Counted from the stretch's first letter, positions 1-6,653 are shown. The stretch: DNA of 22,263 nt from an uncultured Oscillospiraceae bacterium (GCA_910584285.1 CAJTYK010000034.1:1-22263); one strand, 5' to 3'. The notes: generated by a model not told the origin, from the sequence alone. Program-made: numbers and translations.

Positions 1-62
1 GGGAGTTTGCCGAATGGAAGGAACGGCGGGAAGCGGAAAAGCGGGAGGCAAAAACAGAATAA
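1..62 (+). CDS. C-terminal end of an unidentified protein (partial)
   Basis: The frame starting at base 3 is open from the window edge to a TAA at 60-62 and reads EFAEWKERREAEKREAKTE. This is a highly charged Glu/Lys/Arg tail that looks like an alpha-helical end. A strong terminator follows 8 bases later, which supports a real gene end here. Too little is visible to name a family. Confidence 0.55.
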   Translation, partial: EFAEWKERREAEKREAKTE

Positions 63-70
63 GAATGAAA

Positions 71-113
71 AGGGCGGGCGCACCGTGTCAACGGTTGCGC
101 CCGCCCTTTTTCC
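71..113 (+). terminator. Rho-independent terminator of the partial upstream gene
   Basis: GGGCGGGCGCA pairs with TGCGCCCGCCC around a short ACCG/CGGT-containing centre, followed directly by a run of five T. It begins 8 bases after the TAA at 60-62 and so ends the forward transcript entering the window. Confidence 0.85.
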
Positions 114-219
114 GTTTATGGGGTCTGCTTCTTCTTTCGTGGGCCTCTCGGCTTCGAGGTAGGCTTCCGCTCCACCCCGTTTCGGAAGTGGGTGTTTTCA
201 TATCGGTCAAAGAAAACCA

Positions 220-261
220 ATAATCCGAACCCATCTCCTATCGGAAAAAGGTTCGGATTAT
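220..261 (-). terminator. Hairpin downstream of tRNA-Leu, probable terminator
   Basis: ATAATCCGAAC at 220-230 pairs perfectly with GTTCGGATTAT at 251-261 around a 20-base loop. On the minus strand it lies just after the tRNA-Leu 3' end and is followed by T-rich sequence (TTGGTTTTCTTT). The long loop makes it less typical than the other terminators. Bases 114-219 hold nothing else I can support. Confidence 0.55.
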
Positions 262-268
262 ATGGGTT

Positions 269-354
269 TGGTGCGGATGACGGGACTCGAACCCGTACGG
301 CCATAAGCCACCAGCACCTCAAGCTGGCCAGTCTACCAGTTCCAGCACATCCGC
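269..354 (-). tRNA. tRNA-Leu (anticodon GAG)
   Basis: On the minus strand the acceptor GCGGATG (complement of 348-354) pairs with CATCCGC (complement of 273-279). The discriminator is A and the CCA is encoded (269-271). The anticodon arm is CCAGC-TTGAGGT-GCTGG, giving GAG (Leu). A long variable arm and the T arm GGGTTCGAGTCCC fit a type II leucine tRNA of 86 bases. It has its own consensus promoter. Confidence 0.95.
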
Positions 355-364
355 ATATGAAATT

Positions 365-393
365 ATTATAGTACTCCTCGGCCTGTTTGTCAA
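365..393 (-). promoter_or_regulatory. Sigma-A promoter of tRNA-Leu
   Basis: On the minus strand there is a perfect TTGACA (complement of 388-393), a 17-base spacer and a perfect TATAAT (complement of 365-370), 10 bases before the tRNA. The phage-derived sequence starts right behind it, so the deletion that formed the scar spared this promoter. Confidence 0.9.
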
Positions 394-414
394 GAGGTAT
401 TTGGCAGGCGGTAT

Positions 415-585
415 GTGAAACGTACAAAGGAGATAGAGGCGGAGTTAATTTCAACAAAAGAGGCGATTCGTCGTCGGCTCCACGTTGTCAACGCCCGGAC
501 GGAGGGAGACGGACACATAATATTTGTTTATCAGGACGACGCCGGGGCCTATTTCTACAACGTCACACATGGGGCCGGGAAGTGA
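415..585 (+). CDS. Small phage-like protein or gene remnant of unknown function
   Basis: From a GTG at 415 to a TGA at 583-585 this frame encodes about 56 residues, starting VKRTKEIEAELISTKEAIRR and ending FYNVTHGAGK. The composition is protein-like: an amphipathic Glu/Lys/Arg N-terminus, then a beta-rich part containing HIIFVYQDDAGAYFYNV. Its stop overlaps the GTG start of the next frame (GTGA), the coupling expected in a packed phage operon. The frame is open from 361, so this may be the C-terminal piece of a longer gene cut off by the same event that placed it against the tRNA-Leu promoter. I do not recognise the family. Confidence 0.45.
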   Translation: MKRTKEIEAELISTKEAIRRRLHVVNARTEGDGHIIFVYQDDAGAYFYNVTHGAGK

Positions 586-818
586 AATATATTGCGTCGT
601 GCTCCTTTGGCAAGGATAGCCTCGCAACCGTGATTGTCGCATTGGAACACGGGGAACCCCTGGACGAGGTCCTATATTGTGAGGTCATGTTCGACGAGCA
701 CATCTCCGGGGAAGTACCGGAACACAGGGCCTTTATTTATGAGCGGGCGATCCCGGAACTCAAGGCCGCAGGGGTAAAGACAACGGTCATACAATCAAAA
801 AAACCTATAAACTTTTAG
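582..818 (+). pseudogene. Truncated PAPS-reductase-like (PP-loop) phage protein, N-terminal stump
   Basis: GTG start overlapping the previous stop. The 78 residues begin VKYIASCSFGKDSLATVIVA, where SFGKDSLA matches the ATP-pyrophosphatase P-loop of the phosphoadenosine phosphosulfate reductase family. Phage members of this family usually run well beyond 200 residues. Here homology-like sequence stops at about residue 70 (KTTVI) and the frame ends eight residues later at TAG 816-818, inside the ribosome site of the next gene. The catalytic C-terminal half is missing, so the product is presumably inactive. Family assignment rests on the motif and my recall of phage homologues. The exact join is probably at 795-815. 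Confidence 0.6.
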
Positions 819-829
819 GAGGTTTTATT

Positions 830-1183
830 ATGGCAAGTTTTGGGGCGAAATATCCCTATTTTAACCCCGTGGCGGAGGAGCCGGAGGGACAGCTCCCGGT
901 CTACCAGGACCAGGACCCCGTCCGGGTGGGCCGCCTCGTCAAGGCGGACCTCACCGTGAACCTCGCCTCCGGCAAGTTCTTTGCCGACGACGGCCTCGCC
1001 GAGAGCGTGGACGAGTTTTCCTCCGGCTCTATCGCTATGGAGACCGACGACATGGAGGACCCCGTCGCCGCCGTGGTGTATGGGTGCAACGTGGAGGGGA
1101 AAATGGTCCGCTATAACGTCGGGGACGATCCCCCGGCGGGCGGCCTCGCCTATTTTAAGAAACTCATGCGCCGGAAAAAGGTC
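830..1183 (+). pseudogene. Truncated phage major tail protein (phi13-type), N-terminal part
   Basis: ATG at 830 follows a perfect AGGAGG (817-822). The first ~118 residues read like the major tail tube protein of siphophages: MASFGAKYPYFNP, then GRLVKADLTVNLASGKFFADD, SGSIAMETDDMEDPVAA and PPAGGLAYFKKLMRRKKV. Full members are usually near 200 residues. After codon 1181-1183 the family signature ends and the frame runs on as low-quality Arg/Pro-rich sequence to TAA 1634-1636, while a different frame carries tape-measure sequence. This indicates a deletion join near 1170-1190 that fuses the tail gene out of frame to the tape-measure gene. Confidence 0.75.
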
Positions 1184-1185
1184 CT

Positions 1186-1692
1186 TTGCGCTCCTCCCTT
1201 GTTTCCACATATCGCTCCCTCGCAAACGCGGCAAATAACGCCTATAAATCCACACTTGATATACATTCCCCGTCCCGAGTTTTCAAGGAAAGCGGAAAGA
1301 ACACCATCCGGGGAGCGATCGAAGGAGCCGAGGAGGAGGGGCCGAACCTGGAGCGAACCTATTCCACCCTCGCCGAGTCCGCGATCCGGGCATATGAAAA
1401 AAGCCGCCCGAGCGGGACGGAGGCGGGCCTCCTCGCCGCCCAGCGGGAACAGACCGCGGCGATCGTGGCGGCGGTCCGGGATCGTGGCGGCGGCGGGTCC
1501 GGGGGAATTGCGATCTACGTCGACAAGCTGGAGGTCCGGGACGACCAGGACGTCGAGCGGGTCGCCCGGGAGCTTTACTATCTCGCGGAGCGGGAAAGCA
1601 GATCGAGAGGAGGCGGGAGCTTATGGGGTGGTTTAAGCATACGGACACATACGGCTATTATCTACGCTGGATCAAACCGAAAGTATCGGTAA
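1186..1692 (+). pseudogene. C-terminal fragment of a phage tail tape-measure protein
   Basis: In the frame of 1186 the sequence includes YKSTLDIHSPSRVFKESGKN, the conserved 'hSPSRvF+e.G' block near the end of many tape-measure proteins. It continues with a helical stretch and then VDKLEVRDDQDVERVARELYYLAER, the usual closing segment. Only about 150 residues remain of a protein that is normally 600 or more. It has no start codon or ribosome site of its own and is joined out of frame to the tail-protein stump. The last ~25 residues before TAA 1690-1692 look unrelated and may lie beyond a second join near 1620-1637. Confidence 0.75.
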
Positions 1693-1744
1693 AGTATTGC
1701 AAGCGGCGGATTGCGGCACACGCAAAGAAGAAACAAGATGGTAG
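1637..1744 (+). pseudogene. Possible C-terminal remnant of a tyrosine integrase
   Basis: The frame from 1637 reads AYGHIRLLSTLDQTESIGKV and continues about 15 residues to TAG 1742-1744. 'YGHI' resembles the catalytic-tyrosine neighbourhood at the end of phage integrases, and an integrase gene is expected next to a tRNA attachment site such as the tRNA-Gln 3' end 130 bases on. The stretch is short and directly preceded by an in-frame TAA, so the identification is weak. A competing frame (1623-1889) stays open into the tRNA and could instead be the integrase tail. Bases 1745-1876 are AT-richer and show no other feature. Confidence 0.3.
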
Positions 1745-1876
1745 AAATTTTTCCACCACCTTTTCCACCACCAATACCGCCAAATACGGCCAAAAACTGC
1801 CGCCTGATTGGGCGGGGCATTGCATGAAGAAACCCCCGCAAGCCGCTGATAGCAACGGTTTGCAGGGGTTTCTTCG

Positions 1877-1950
1877 TGGCAGCGGATGAAGGATTCGAAC
1901 CCTCACAAACAGAGTCAGAGTCTGGTGTGCTACCATTACACTAATCCGCT
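1877..1950 (-). tRNA. tRNA-Gln (anticodon CTG)
   Basis: On the minus strand the acceptor AGCGGAT (complement of 1944-1950) pairs with ATCCGCT (complement of 1881-1887). The discriminator is G and the CCA is encoded (1877-1879). The anticodon loop CTCTGAC gives CUG (Gln), and the T arm is GAGGG-TTCGAAT-CCTTC. The outermost anticodon-stem pair (27-43) is C opposite U. The rest folds normally. Its 3' end faces the prophage scar and is the probable integration target. Confidence 0.93.
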
Positions 1951-1984
1951 ATTTCAAAGTTGTGCATTCACAAGAACGAATGCT

Positions 1985-2012
1985 ATTATACCAGAACATC
2001 CGGCGTTGTCAA
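1985..2012 (-). promoter_or_regulatory. Sigma-A promoter of tRNA-Gln
   Basis: Minus strand TTGACA (complement of 2007-2012), a 16-base spacer and TATAAT (complement of 1985-1990), both perfect hexamers, about 35 bases before the mature tRNA. Confidence 0.9.
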
Positions 2013-2091
2013 GCGTTTTTCACCAAAATCTGAAAAGTTTTCAATTTTGCGCCTCCCCCTTCACCTTCCACGACCTGCGCCCGTCTGACGG

Positions 2092-2127
2092 AAAAGGGCG
2101 CCGCCCCCCGCCTGGGGACAGCGCCCT
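2092..2127 (-). terminator. Terminator of the GHKL-ATPase gene
   Basis: On the minus strand AGGGCGC and GCGCCCT close a GC-rich hairpin, followed by TTTTCC. It starts about 8 bases after the stop codon at 2135. Confidence 0.7.
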
Positions 2128-2134
2128 GTCCTTG

Positions 2135-2911
2135 CTATTCGTACTCCCCCGGCGCGAACACTCCGGCGGGCAGCAGATGACTCAGGCCCACCAGGGCCTC
2201 GTCGAAGCCGCCCGAGTCAAAGGAGGTGGCGGGGCTCCGCAGCTCCTCCCCGCTCCCCTGGTTCAGCGGGAAGGACGCCAGCACCCGCAGCCCCCGCCCT
2301 GGCTCGCACACCGGGAACAGCCGTCCGCCATGGAGCGCGGCGATCCGCCGGGATACCACCACGCCGATCCCGACCTGTTTCCAGTCGGGGAGCTCCGCCT
2401 CGCCGCCACCCCCAAAGAGGGCTGCCGCCCGCTGGGGAGGCAGGCCCGGACCGTCGTCCTCCACGGTGAACACCGCGTTGTCGCCGTCCCGCTTCAGGGT
2501 CAGCCTCACGGTCTTGCCCGCCGCGGCCCCATTGGCCACCAGCTCCAGCAGGAGCTGCCGCACCAGCGCCCCGTCCGCCCGGGCCAGAAGGTGCTCCGGG
2601 CAGTCCACGCTCAGCCGCACCCCCGCCCGATCCAACAGCCCCTCCATCCGATCCCCCAGATCCTGGGTGAGGACGGCCAGATCCAGCGAACCGGGGCTGA
2701 TGGCCTGATCCAGCCGGTTGCACAGCTCCATCCGGCCCACAATCCGCAGCATCCGGCAGATGCCCTGGTTCATGGCCGCCAGATAACCCTTGCTCTTTGG
2801 ATCCCAGGCGCAGTGCTCCAAAAGCTGGCTGGCCGCCGTCATCTGGGCCAGCTGAACCCGCAGCTGGGCCGCCGCTCTGGACGTCTCCTGCTCTCTATGC
2901 TCCAACTCCAT
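2135..2911 (-). CDS. Cytosolic GHKL-ATPase (histidine-kinase-like) protein without a sensor domain
   Basis: 258 residues. The C-terminal half is a histidine-kinase ATPase domain: N box with Asn in ELVANGA (about 127), G1 box DDGPG (152-156) and G2 box GIG (181-183) before a RRIAALHGG helix. The N-terminal ~75 residues are helical and sit where the dimerisation domain would be, but no clear H-box (His followed by Glu/Asp and Pro) is visible. It may therefore not autophosphorylate in the usual way. There is no membrane segment, no PAS domain and no adjacent response regulator, making it an orphan. The start ATG at 2911 has a G-rich ribosome site (GGGGGCGG) about 6 bases upstream. A promoter lies at 3034-3062 and tandem Spo0A-box-like repeats lie in the leader, so a role in sporulation or transition-state signalling is possible but unproven. 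Confidence 0.75.
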   Translation of the reverse strand: MELEHREQETSRAAAQLRVQLAQMTAASQLLEHCAWDPKSKGYLAAMNQGICRMLRIVGRMELCNRLDQAISPGSLDLAVLTQDLGDRMEGLLDRAGVRLSVDCPEHLLARADGALVRQLLLELVANGAAAGKTVRLTLKRDGDNAVFTVEDDGPGLPPQRAAALFGGGGEAELPDWKQVGIGVVVSRRIAALHGGRLFPVCEPGRGLRVLASFPLNQGSGEELRSPATSFDSGGFDEALVGLSHLLPAGVFAPGEYE

Positions 2912-3006
2912 CCCTTGCCGCCCCCTTGTGTGTCTGAATTGCCTTTTCCCTATGCTATGCAGATCTTGCGCGGGCTCTCCTGGGAATGGCTTCCATTTGC
3001 CGCCGC

Positions 3007-3026
3007 TTTGTCGAATTTTGTCGAAT
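3007..3026. promoter_or_regulatory. Tandem Spo0A-box-like repeats
   Basis: TTTGTCGAAT occurs twice in exact tandem (3007-3016 and 3017-3026). Each copy contains TGTCGAA, the core of the Spo0A box known from Bacillus and Clostridium, and the 10-base period puts both on one DNA face. Relative to the minus-strand promoter at 3034-3062 the boxes lie at and just after the expected transcription start, a repressing position like that described for abrB in B. subtilis. The divergent MATE promoter is about 70 bases away. Confidence 0.65.
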
Positions 3027-3033
3027 TTTTTTC

Positions 3034-3062
3034 ATTGTACCAGACACAGGCAAAATTGGCAA
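3034..3062 (-). promoter_or_regulatory. Sigma-A promoter of the GHKL-ATPase gene
   Basis: Minus strand TTGCCA (complement of 3057-3062), 17-base spacer, TACAAT (complement of 3034-3039). It leaves a leader of about 115 bases before the ATG at 2911. Confidence 0.7.
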
Positions 3063-3095
3063 GCGGTTTCCTCTGGTTTCCCCCGGCCGGTCGTA

Positions 3096-3124
3096 TTGAC
3101 AAAAAAATAGAAATCCCTTATAAT
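3096..3124 (+). promoter_or_regulatory. Sigma-A promoter of the MATE transporter gene
   Basis: Perfect TTGACA (3096-3101), 17-base spacer and perfect TATAAT (3119-3124), about 50 bases before the start codon. This is divergent from the promoter at 3034-3062. Confidence 0.88.
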
Positions 3125-3181
3125 AACCGTTTATGTGACAATAAGCGATGAGCTTCAAGGTTGAATAGGAGGAGAGACCCT

Positions 3182-4573
3182 ATGGCGGAGCATCCCGCAC
3201 CGGAAAACAAAATGGGCGTCATGCCGGTAAACGCCCTGCTGCTGAATATGGCCATACCCATTATGATCTCCATGCTGGTGCAGGCCCTTTACAACGTGGT
3301 GGACAGCTATTTCGTGTCCCAGGTCAGCCAGGATGCTCTGAACGCAGTATCCCTGGCCTTTCCGGTACAGAACCTGATGATCGCCGTCAGCGTGGGCACC
3401 GCCGTGGGCGTCAACGCCCTGCTGGCCCGGAGTCTGGGCCAGGGCGACCGGGAAAAGGTGAACCGCACGGCGGTGAACGGCGTATTTCTGATGGCGCTGA
3501 GCTGTTTGGCGTTCATGGCGGTGGGGCTGAGTTGTGCCAGACTGTTCTACACCGTCCAGACCGATATCCCAGGCATCATCCGCTACGGCGCGGACTACCT
3601 GGGCATTGTGTGTGGCGGGAGCGCGGGGCTGTTTTTCGCGGTGCTGATGGAGCGGCTGCTCCAGGCCACCGGCCGCACCTTCTATACGATGATCTCCCAG
3701 GCGGTGGGCGCCGTCACCAACATCATCCTGGATCCCATCCTCATTTTCGGCCTGGGCCCTTTCCCCCGGATGGAGGTGGCCGGGGCGGCCCTGGCCACTG
3801 TCATCGGCCAGATCCTGGGTTGCTGCGTGGGCATTTTCTTCAACGTCACCCGGAACCCCGAGGTCACCATGTCCTTCAAGGGCTTCCGTCCCCATGGTTC
3901 CACCATCCGAGAGATCTATTCCGTGGGCCTGCCCGGCATCGTCATGCAGTCCATCGGCTCGGTGATGGTGTTTGGCATGAACCAGATCCTCATCGCCTTT
4001 ACCGACACGGCCACGGCGGTGTTCGGGATCTATTTCAAGCTCCAGTCCTTCTTCTTTATGCCGGTGTTCGGCCTTTGCAACGGCATGGTGCCCATTGTGG
4101 CCTACAACTTCGGGGCCCGCAAGCCGGAGCGGATCATCAAGGCCGTCAAGCTGTCCATCCTGTACGCCACCCTTCTGATGATCCTGGGCTTCGCCGTGTT
4201 CCAGCTGTTCCCCGGCCCGCTGCTGGAGCTGTTCCGCTCGGAGGAGGACACGTCGGGAAGCCTGCTGGCCATCGGCATACCCGCCCTGCGTATCATCGCC
4301 TTCAGCTGGCTGCTGGCGGGGTTCGGCATTGTGTCCGGCTCCGTGTTCCAGGCGCTGGATCACGGCGTGCTCAGCCTGACCACCTCCCTGGTGCGCCAGC
4401 TGGTGGTGCTGCTGCCGGTGGCCTTCCTTCTGGCCCGGCTGTTCCAGAACCTGGACGTGGTGTGGCTGGCCTTCCCCATCGCGGAGCTGTTCTCCGGCAC
4501 CCTGTGTGCCATCTTCCTTCGCCGGGTCTACCGGAGCCAGATCCTGCCCCTCACCTCCCATCCGGAGGCGTAA
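3182..4573 (+). CDS. MATE-family multidrug efflux transporter
   Basis: 463 residues, the usual size for this family of 12-helix cation-coupled antiporters that expel drugs and other organic cations. MATE features visible in order are: helix 1 (ALLLNMAIPIMISMLVQALY) followed by NVVDSYFVSQ, then GTAVGVNALLARSLGQGDRE before helix 3. A second half-repeat contains IMQSIGSVMVFGMNQIL and FGLCNGMVPIVAYNFGA. ATG at 3182 is chosen because AGGAGGAGA lies 7 bases upstream; an in-frame TTG at 3161 lies within and upstream of this ribosome site. It is a single-gene unit with a perfect promoter (3096-3124) and a shared terminator at its end. Substrate cannot be predicted. The pattern is closest to MepA/NorM-like members of Firmicutes. 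Confidence 0.92.
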   Translation: MAEHPAPENKMGVMPVNALLLNMAIPIMISMLVQALYNVVDSYFVSQVSQDALNAVSLAFPVQNLMIAVSVGTAVGVNALLARSLGQGDREKVNRTAVNGVFLMALSCLAFMAVGLSCARLFYTVQTDIPGIIRYGADYLGIVCGGSAGLFFAVLMERLLQATGRTFYTMISQAVGAVTNIILDPILIFGLGPFPRMEVAGAALATVIGQILGCCVGIFFNVTRNPEVTMSFKGFRPHGSTIREIYSVGLPGIVMQSIGSVMVFGMNQILIAFTDTATAVFGIYFKLQSFFFMPVFGLCNGMVPIVAYNFGARKPERIIKAVKLSILYATLLMILGFAVFQLFPGPLLELFRSEEDTSGSLLAIGIPALRIIAFSWLLAGFGIVSGSVFQALDHGVLSLTTSLVRQLVVLLPVAFLLARLFQNLDVVWLAFPIAELFSGTLCAIFLRRVYRSQILPLTSHPEA

Positions 4574-4587
4574 TCCCTCAAAATGCA

Positions 4588-4634
4588 GAGCAGGCCCCGG
4601 GCCCGCCGCCATTGGCGGAGGCCCGGGGCCTGCT
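4588..4634. terminator. Convergent terminator between the MATE and LtaS-like genes
   Basis: AGCAGGCCCCGGGCC pairs with GGCCCGGGGCCTGCT, and an inner CGCCGCC/GGCGG extends the stem. A T-rich tail (TTTAGCTTTT) follows on the plus strand. It fits the 61-base gap between two converging genes and probably serves both, though the tail is better for the plus direction. Confidence 0.75.
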
Positions 4635-6509
4635 TTAGCTTTTGTAGGCAAAATGGTGCTGCCGGTAGTACTCCAGGCAGCGGAACCGCCGCACCAGCTC
4701 CCGCTGGCCCGGGGTGAGCTCGTCGTCCCACAGCAGGGCGCCGTCCGCCGTCATGCGCCGGCCCTGGACGTGTATGACCGGGATCTCCCGGCGGATCTCA
4801 TCCACCGCCTGTAGATAGGCGTCTCCCTCCCAGCCCAGCTGCTCAAAGAGCACATTCATCAGGAAGCAAGGGGAGATGTCCGGTCCCGTCCCCACCAGGT
4901 CGTGGCCGATGGCCTCCTTGGCCGCGTCGTTGGCCCAGATCAGGTAGGGGGTAGACCAGTAGTTGTAGAAGCTCCTCAGATCCTCCCAGAACAGGTCGAC
5001 GCCCACCGCGTCGTACACCGAGTTGTTGTTCCCCAGCCAGGGCTTGTGATCGCCAAACACCACCAGCACCACCGGTTCCTCCGTGTCCCGCAGGGCGTCC
5101 ACCAGTTTCGTCAGGTATATCTGGGTGTTCAGCACCGAGCCCAGGTAGTTGGCCAGGATGGTGCGCTGCTCCAGGGGCAGGTCATAGTTCTTCACCAGGC
5201 CGTCCACCCCGTCCCACCAGCACCGATCGGTGCTGTATGGCCCGTGGCCCTGGTAGGTGACGGAGAAGGAGAACAGCGGCTCGTCCCCCTCCAGCCGCTC
5301 CAGCACCGTCTCGGTGAGGTCGGGCAGGAACAGGTAGTCGTTGAGGGTCTGATCGGCGCCGTACACCGGCCCATAATAGTCCTCGGTGAACCGGTATTCG
5401 TCGAAGCCCAGATAGCGGTTGATATTCACCCGGTTGTAGAACCAGTTGTTACCGGGGTGGCCGCCGAAGGTCTGGTAGCCCTGGTTTTTTAAGTACCATA
5501 CGTAGGAGGAGGTATTGGATCGGTAGTTCACGTCCTTGGGCCCCATGCCGGTGAGGAAAGCCCGCTCGGTGTCCACGGTGCCGCCGGCGAAGATGTTGGT
5601 GAGCAGGTTGCCGGTATAGCTTTCCGCCTTTAGGGCGTGGTACTGGGCGTATACGTCCTGGGCGAACTCGACGCCCTCAAAATCGGAGAAGTCGGTGAAG
5701 GCCTCCAGCATGAGCCCCACCACATTGACCTTTTTGTCCTCCGGGATGTCCTTGTCCTCATATTGGGCCAGCAGCTCCCGCACCTCCCGCTCCGAATAGC
5801 CCTCCGGCGGGTCGGGTAGGGCGTCCTTTACGCTGTGCAGAAAGGGGTAGAGCAGCCCTCGGGAGATGTACTGCTGAGTGGCAGACCACTGGTTGAGGTG
5901 CTGGGTACTGGCGTTGGCAGCATAGATGCCGTCGCTGGCATACACCGGCACCAGGGCGGCGGCACAGACCAGCCCGGCGGCGGCCACTGCCGCCCGGGTA
6001 CGGCCCCGGGGTCTGCTCCGGGCCAGCAGCGCCGGCAGGAGGACGCACACCGCGGTACACAGCAGGGCCGCGGCCACCTTGCCGGAGAGGAACAGCCGGT
6101 ACTGGCCCGCCATTTTCCCCGCCTCTCCCAGGATCAGCAAGTCGGAAGCGATGACCGGGTCGTCCCGGAAGGCCAGCTTGTAGTAGTTCCCCACCGACAG
6201 GCCCAGCACCGGCAGAGCGGTCAGCAGGCAGGCCAGCCAGCCCCGCCCGGTGGCGGCGTACAGCAGGGCGGTCAGCACCAGGGGGGGCAGCAGGTTGAGC
6301 AGAAGCAGAACCGGTTGGCTGAGATAGTCCAGCAGGAGCACTCGGGCGCTGAAGCCCCCCGTGGCCAGCAGCAGGGAGGCCAGCCCCAGGCCGACGGCGG
6401 CCCCGGCCAGTATTAGGGCGTTCCACAGCCAGAAGGCCGTCCGCTGCTTGGAGGACAGGCCGTCTGCCGGCCGGGGCTGGAACAGGAAGCAGGAAAAAAT
6501 AGAATTCAT
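4635..6509 (-). CDS. LTA-synthase-like membrane sulfatase (phosphoglycerol/phosphoethanolamine transferase type)
   Basis: 624 residues. About five hydrophobic segments fill residues 25-190, then a large extracytoplasmic sulfatase-fold domain. Catalytic residues expected from LtaS are present in order: Glu269 in LMLEAF (metal), Thr311 in FAGGTVDTE (nucleophile), GHGPY at 421-425, and Asp487-His488 in FGDHKPW (metal). The Glu-to-Thr spacing of 42 is close to that of S. aureus LtaS (45). The family moves glycerol-phosphate or related head groups from lipids onto surface polymers. The exact substrate is not readable from sequence, and no glycolipid or teichoic acid genes are adjacent. ATG at 6509 has GGATCGGAGA upstream. 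Confidence 0.85.
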   Translation of the reverse strand: MNSIFSCFLFQPRPADGLSSKQRTAFWLWNALILAGAAVGLGLASLLLATGGFSARVLLLDYLSQPVLLLLNLLPPLVLTALLYAATGRGWLACLLTALPVLGLSVGNYYKLAFRDDPVIASDLLILGEAGKMAGQYRLFLSGKVAAALLCTAVCVLLPALLARSRPRGRTRAAVAAAGLVCAAALVPVYASDGIYAANASTQHLNQWSATQQYISRGLLYPFLHSVKDALPDPPEGYSEREVRELLAQYEDKDIPEDKKVNVVGLMLEAFTDFSDFEGVEFAQDVYAQYHALKAESYTGNLLTNIFAGGTVDTERAFLTGMGPKDVNYRSNTSSYVWYLKNQGYQTFGGHPGNNWFYNRVNINRYLGFDEYRFTEDYYGPVYGADQTLNDYLFLPDLTETVLERLEGDEPLFSFSVTYQGHGPYSTDRCWWDGVDGLVKNYDLPLEQRTILANYLGSVLNTQIYLTKLVDALRDTEEPVVLVVFGDHKPWLGNNNSVYDAVGVDLFWEDLRSFYNYWSTPYLIWANDAAKEAIGHDLVGTGPDISPCFLMNVLFEQLGWEGDAYLQAVDEIRREIPVIHVQGRRMTADGALLWDDELTPGQRELVRRFRCLEYYRQHHFAYKS

Positions 6510-6604
6510 CAGAGTTTCTCCGATCCTTTCGGGTTTTTCTTTCTACCGGAGCCTCCGCCCCGGGCCGCGAATCGGCTCTGCGCAAAACGCGCGGCGCAGT
6601 ACAC

Positions 6605-6613
6605 AGTATAACA
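6605..6613 (-). promoter_or_regulatory. Extended -10 promoter of the LtaS-like gene
   Basis: Minus strand TGTTATACT: TATACT is the complement of 6605-6610, preceded by TGT as an extended -10. The matching -35 region (GTGCAA at 17 bases) is poor. It lies about 95 bases before the ATG at 6509. Confidence 0.5.
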
Positions 6614-6615
6614 CA

Positions 6616-6653
6616 GCCGCCCCCGGATTGCACGGGGGCGGCCGCATTTTTTT
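6616..6653 (+). terminator. Plus-strand terminator between the LtaS-like gene and glyS
   Basis: GCCGCCCCCG (6616-6625) pairs perfectly with CGGGGGCGGC (6633-6642). CGCA and then seven T (6647-6653) follow on the plus strand. No plus-strand gene precedes it. On the minus strand, where glyS ends 50 bases away, the hairpin has no T run after it. Confidence 0.6.

Noticed and set aside
116..268. Basic peptide frame on the minus strand after tRNA-Leu (ending in a Lys/Arg-rich tail)
   Set aside because: The frame runs straight out of the tRNA with no start or ribosome site. It is probably chance, though a remnant of another integrated element cannot be ruled out.
269..1905. tRNA-Leu and tRNA-Gln 3' ends as paired attachment sites
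   Set aside because: They share GCGGATGA and TCGAACCC, but these are ordinary tRNA arm similarities and the intervening bases differ.
3155..4651. A 498-residue open frame antisense to the MATE gene
   Set aside because: His/Gln/Gly-rich composition without domains. It is a by-product of the G+C-rich codon pattern of the real gene. Similar long mirror frames opposite rmlA, glyS, the aminotransferase and the LtaS-like gene were dropped for the same reason.
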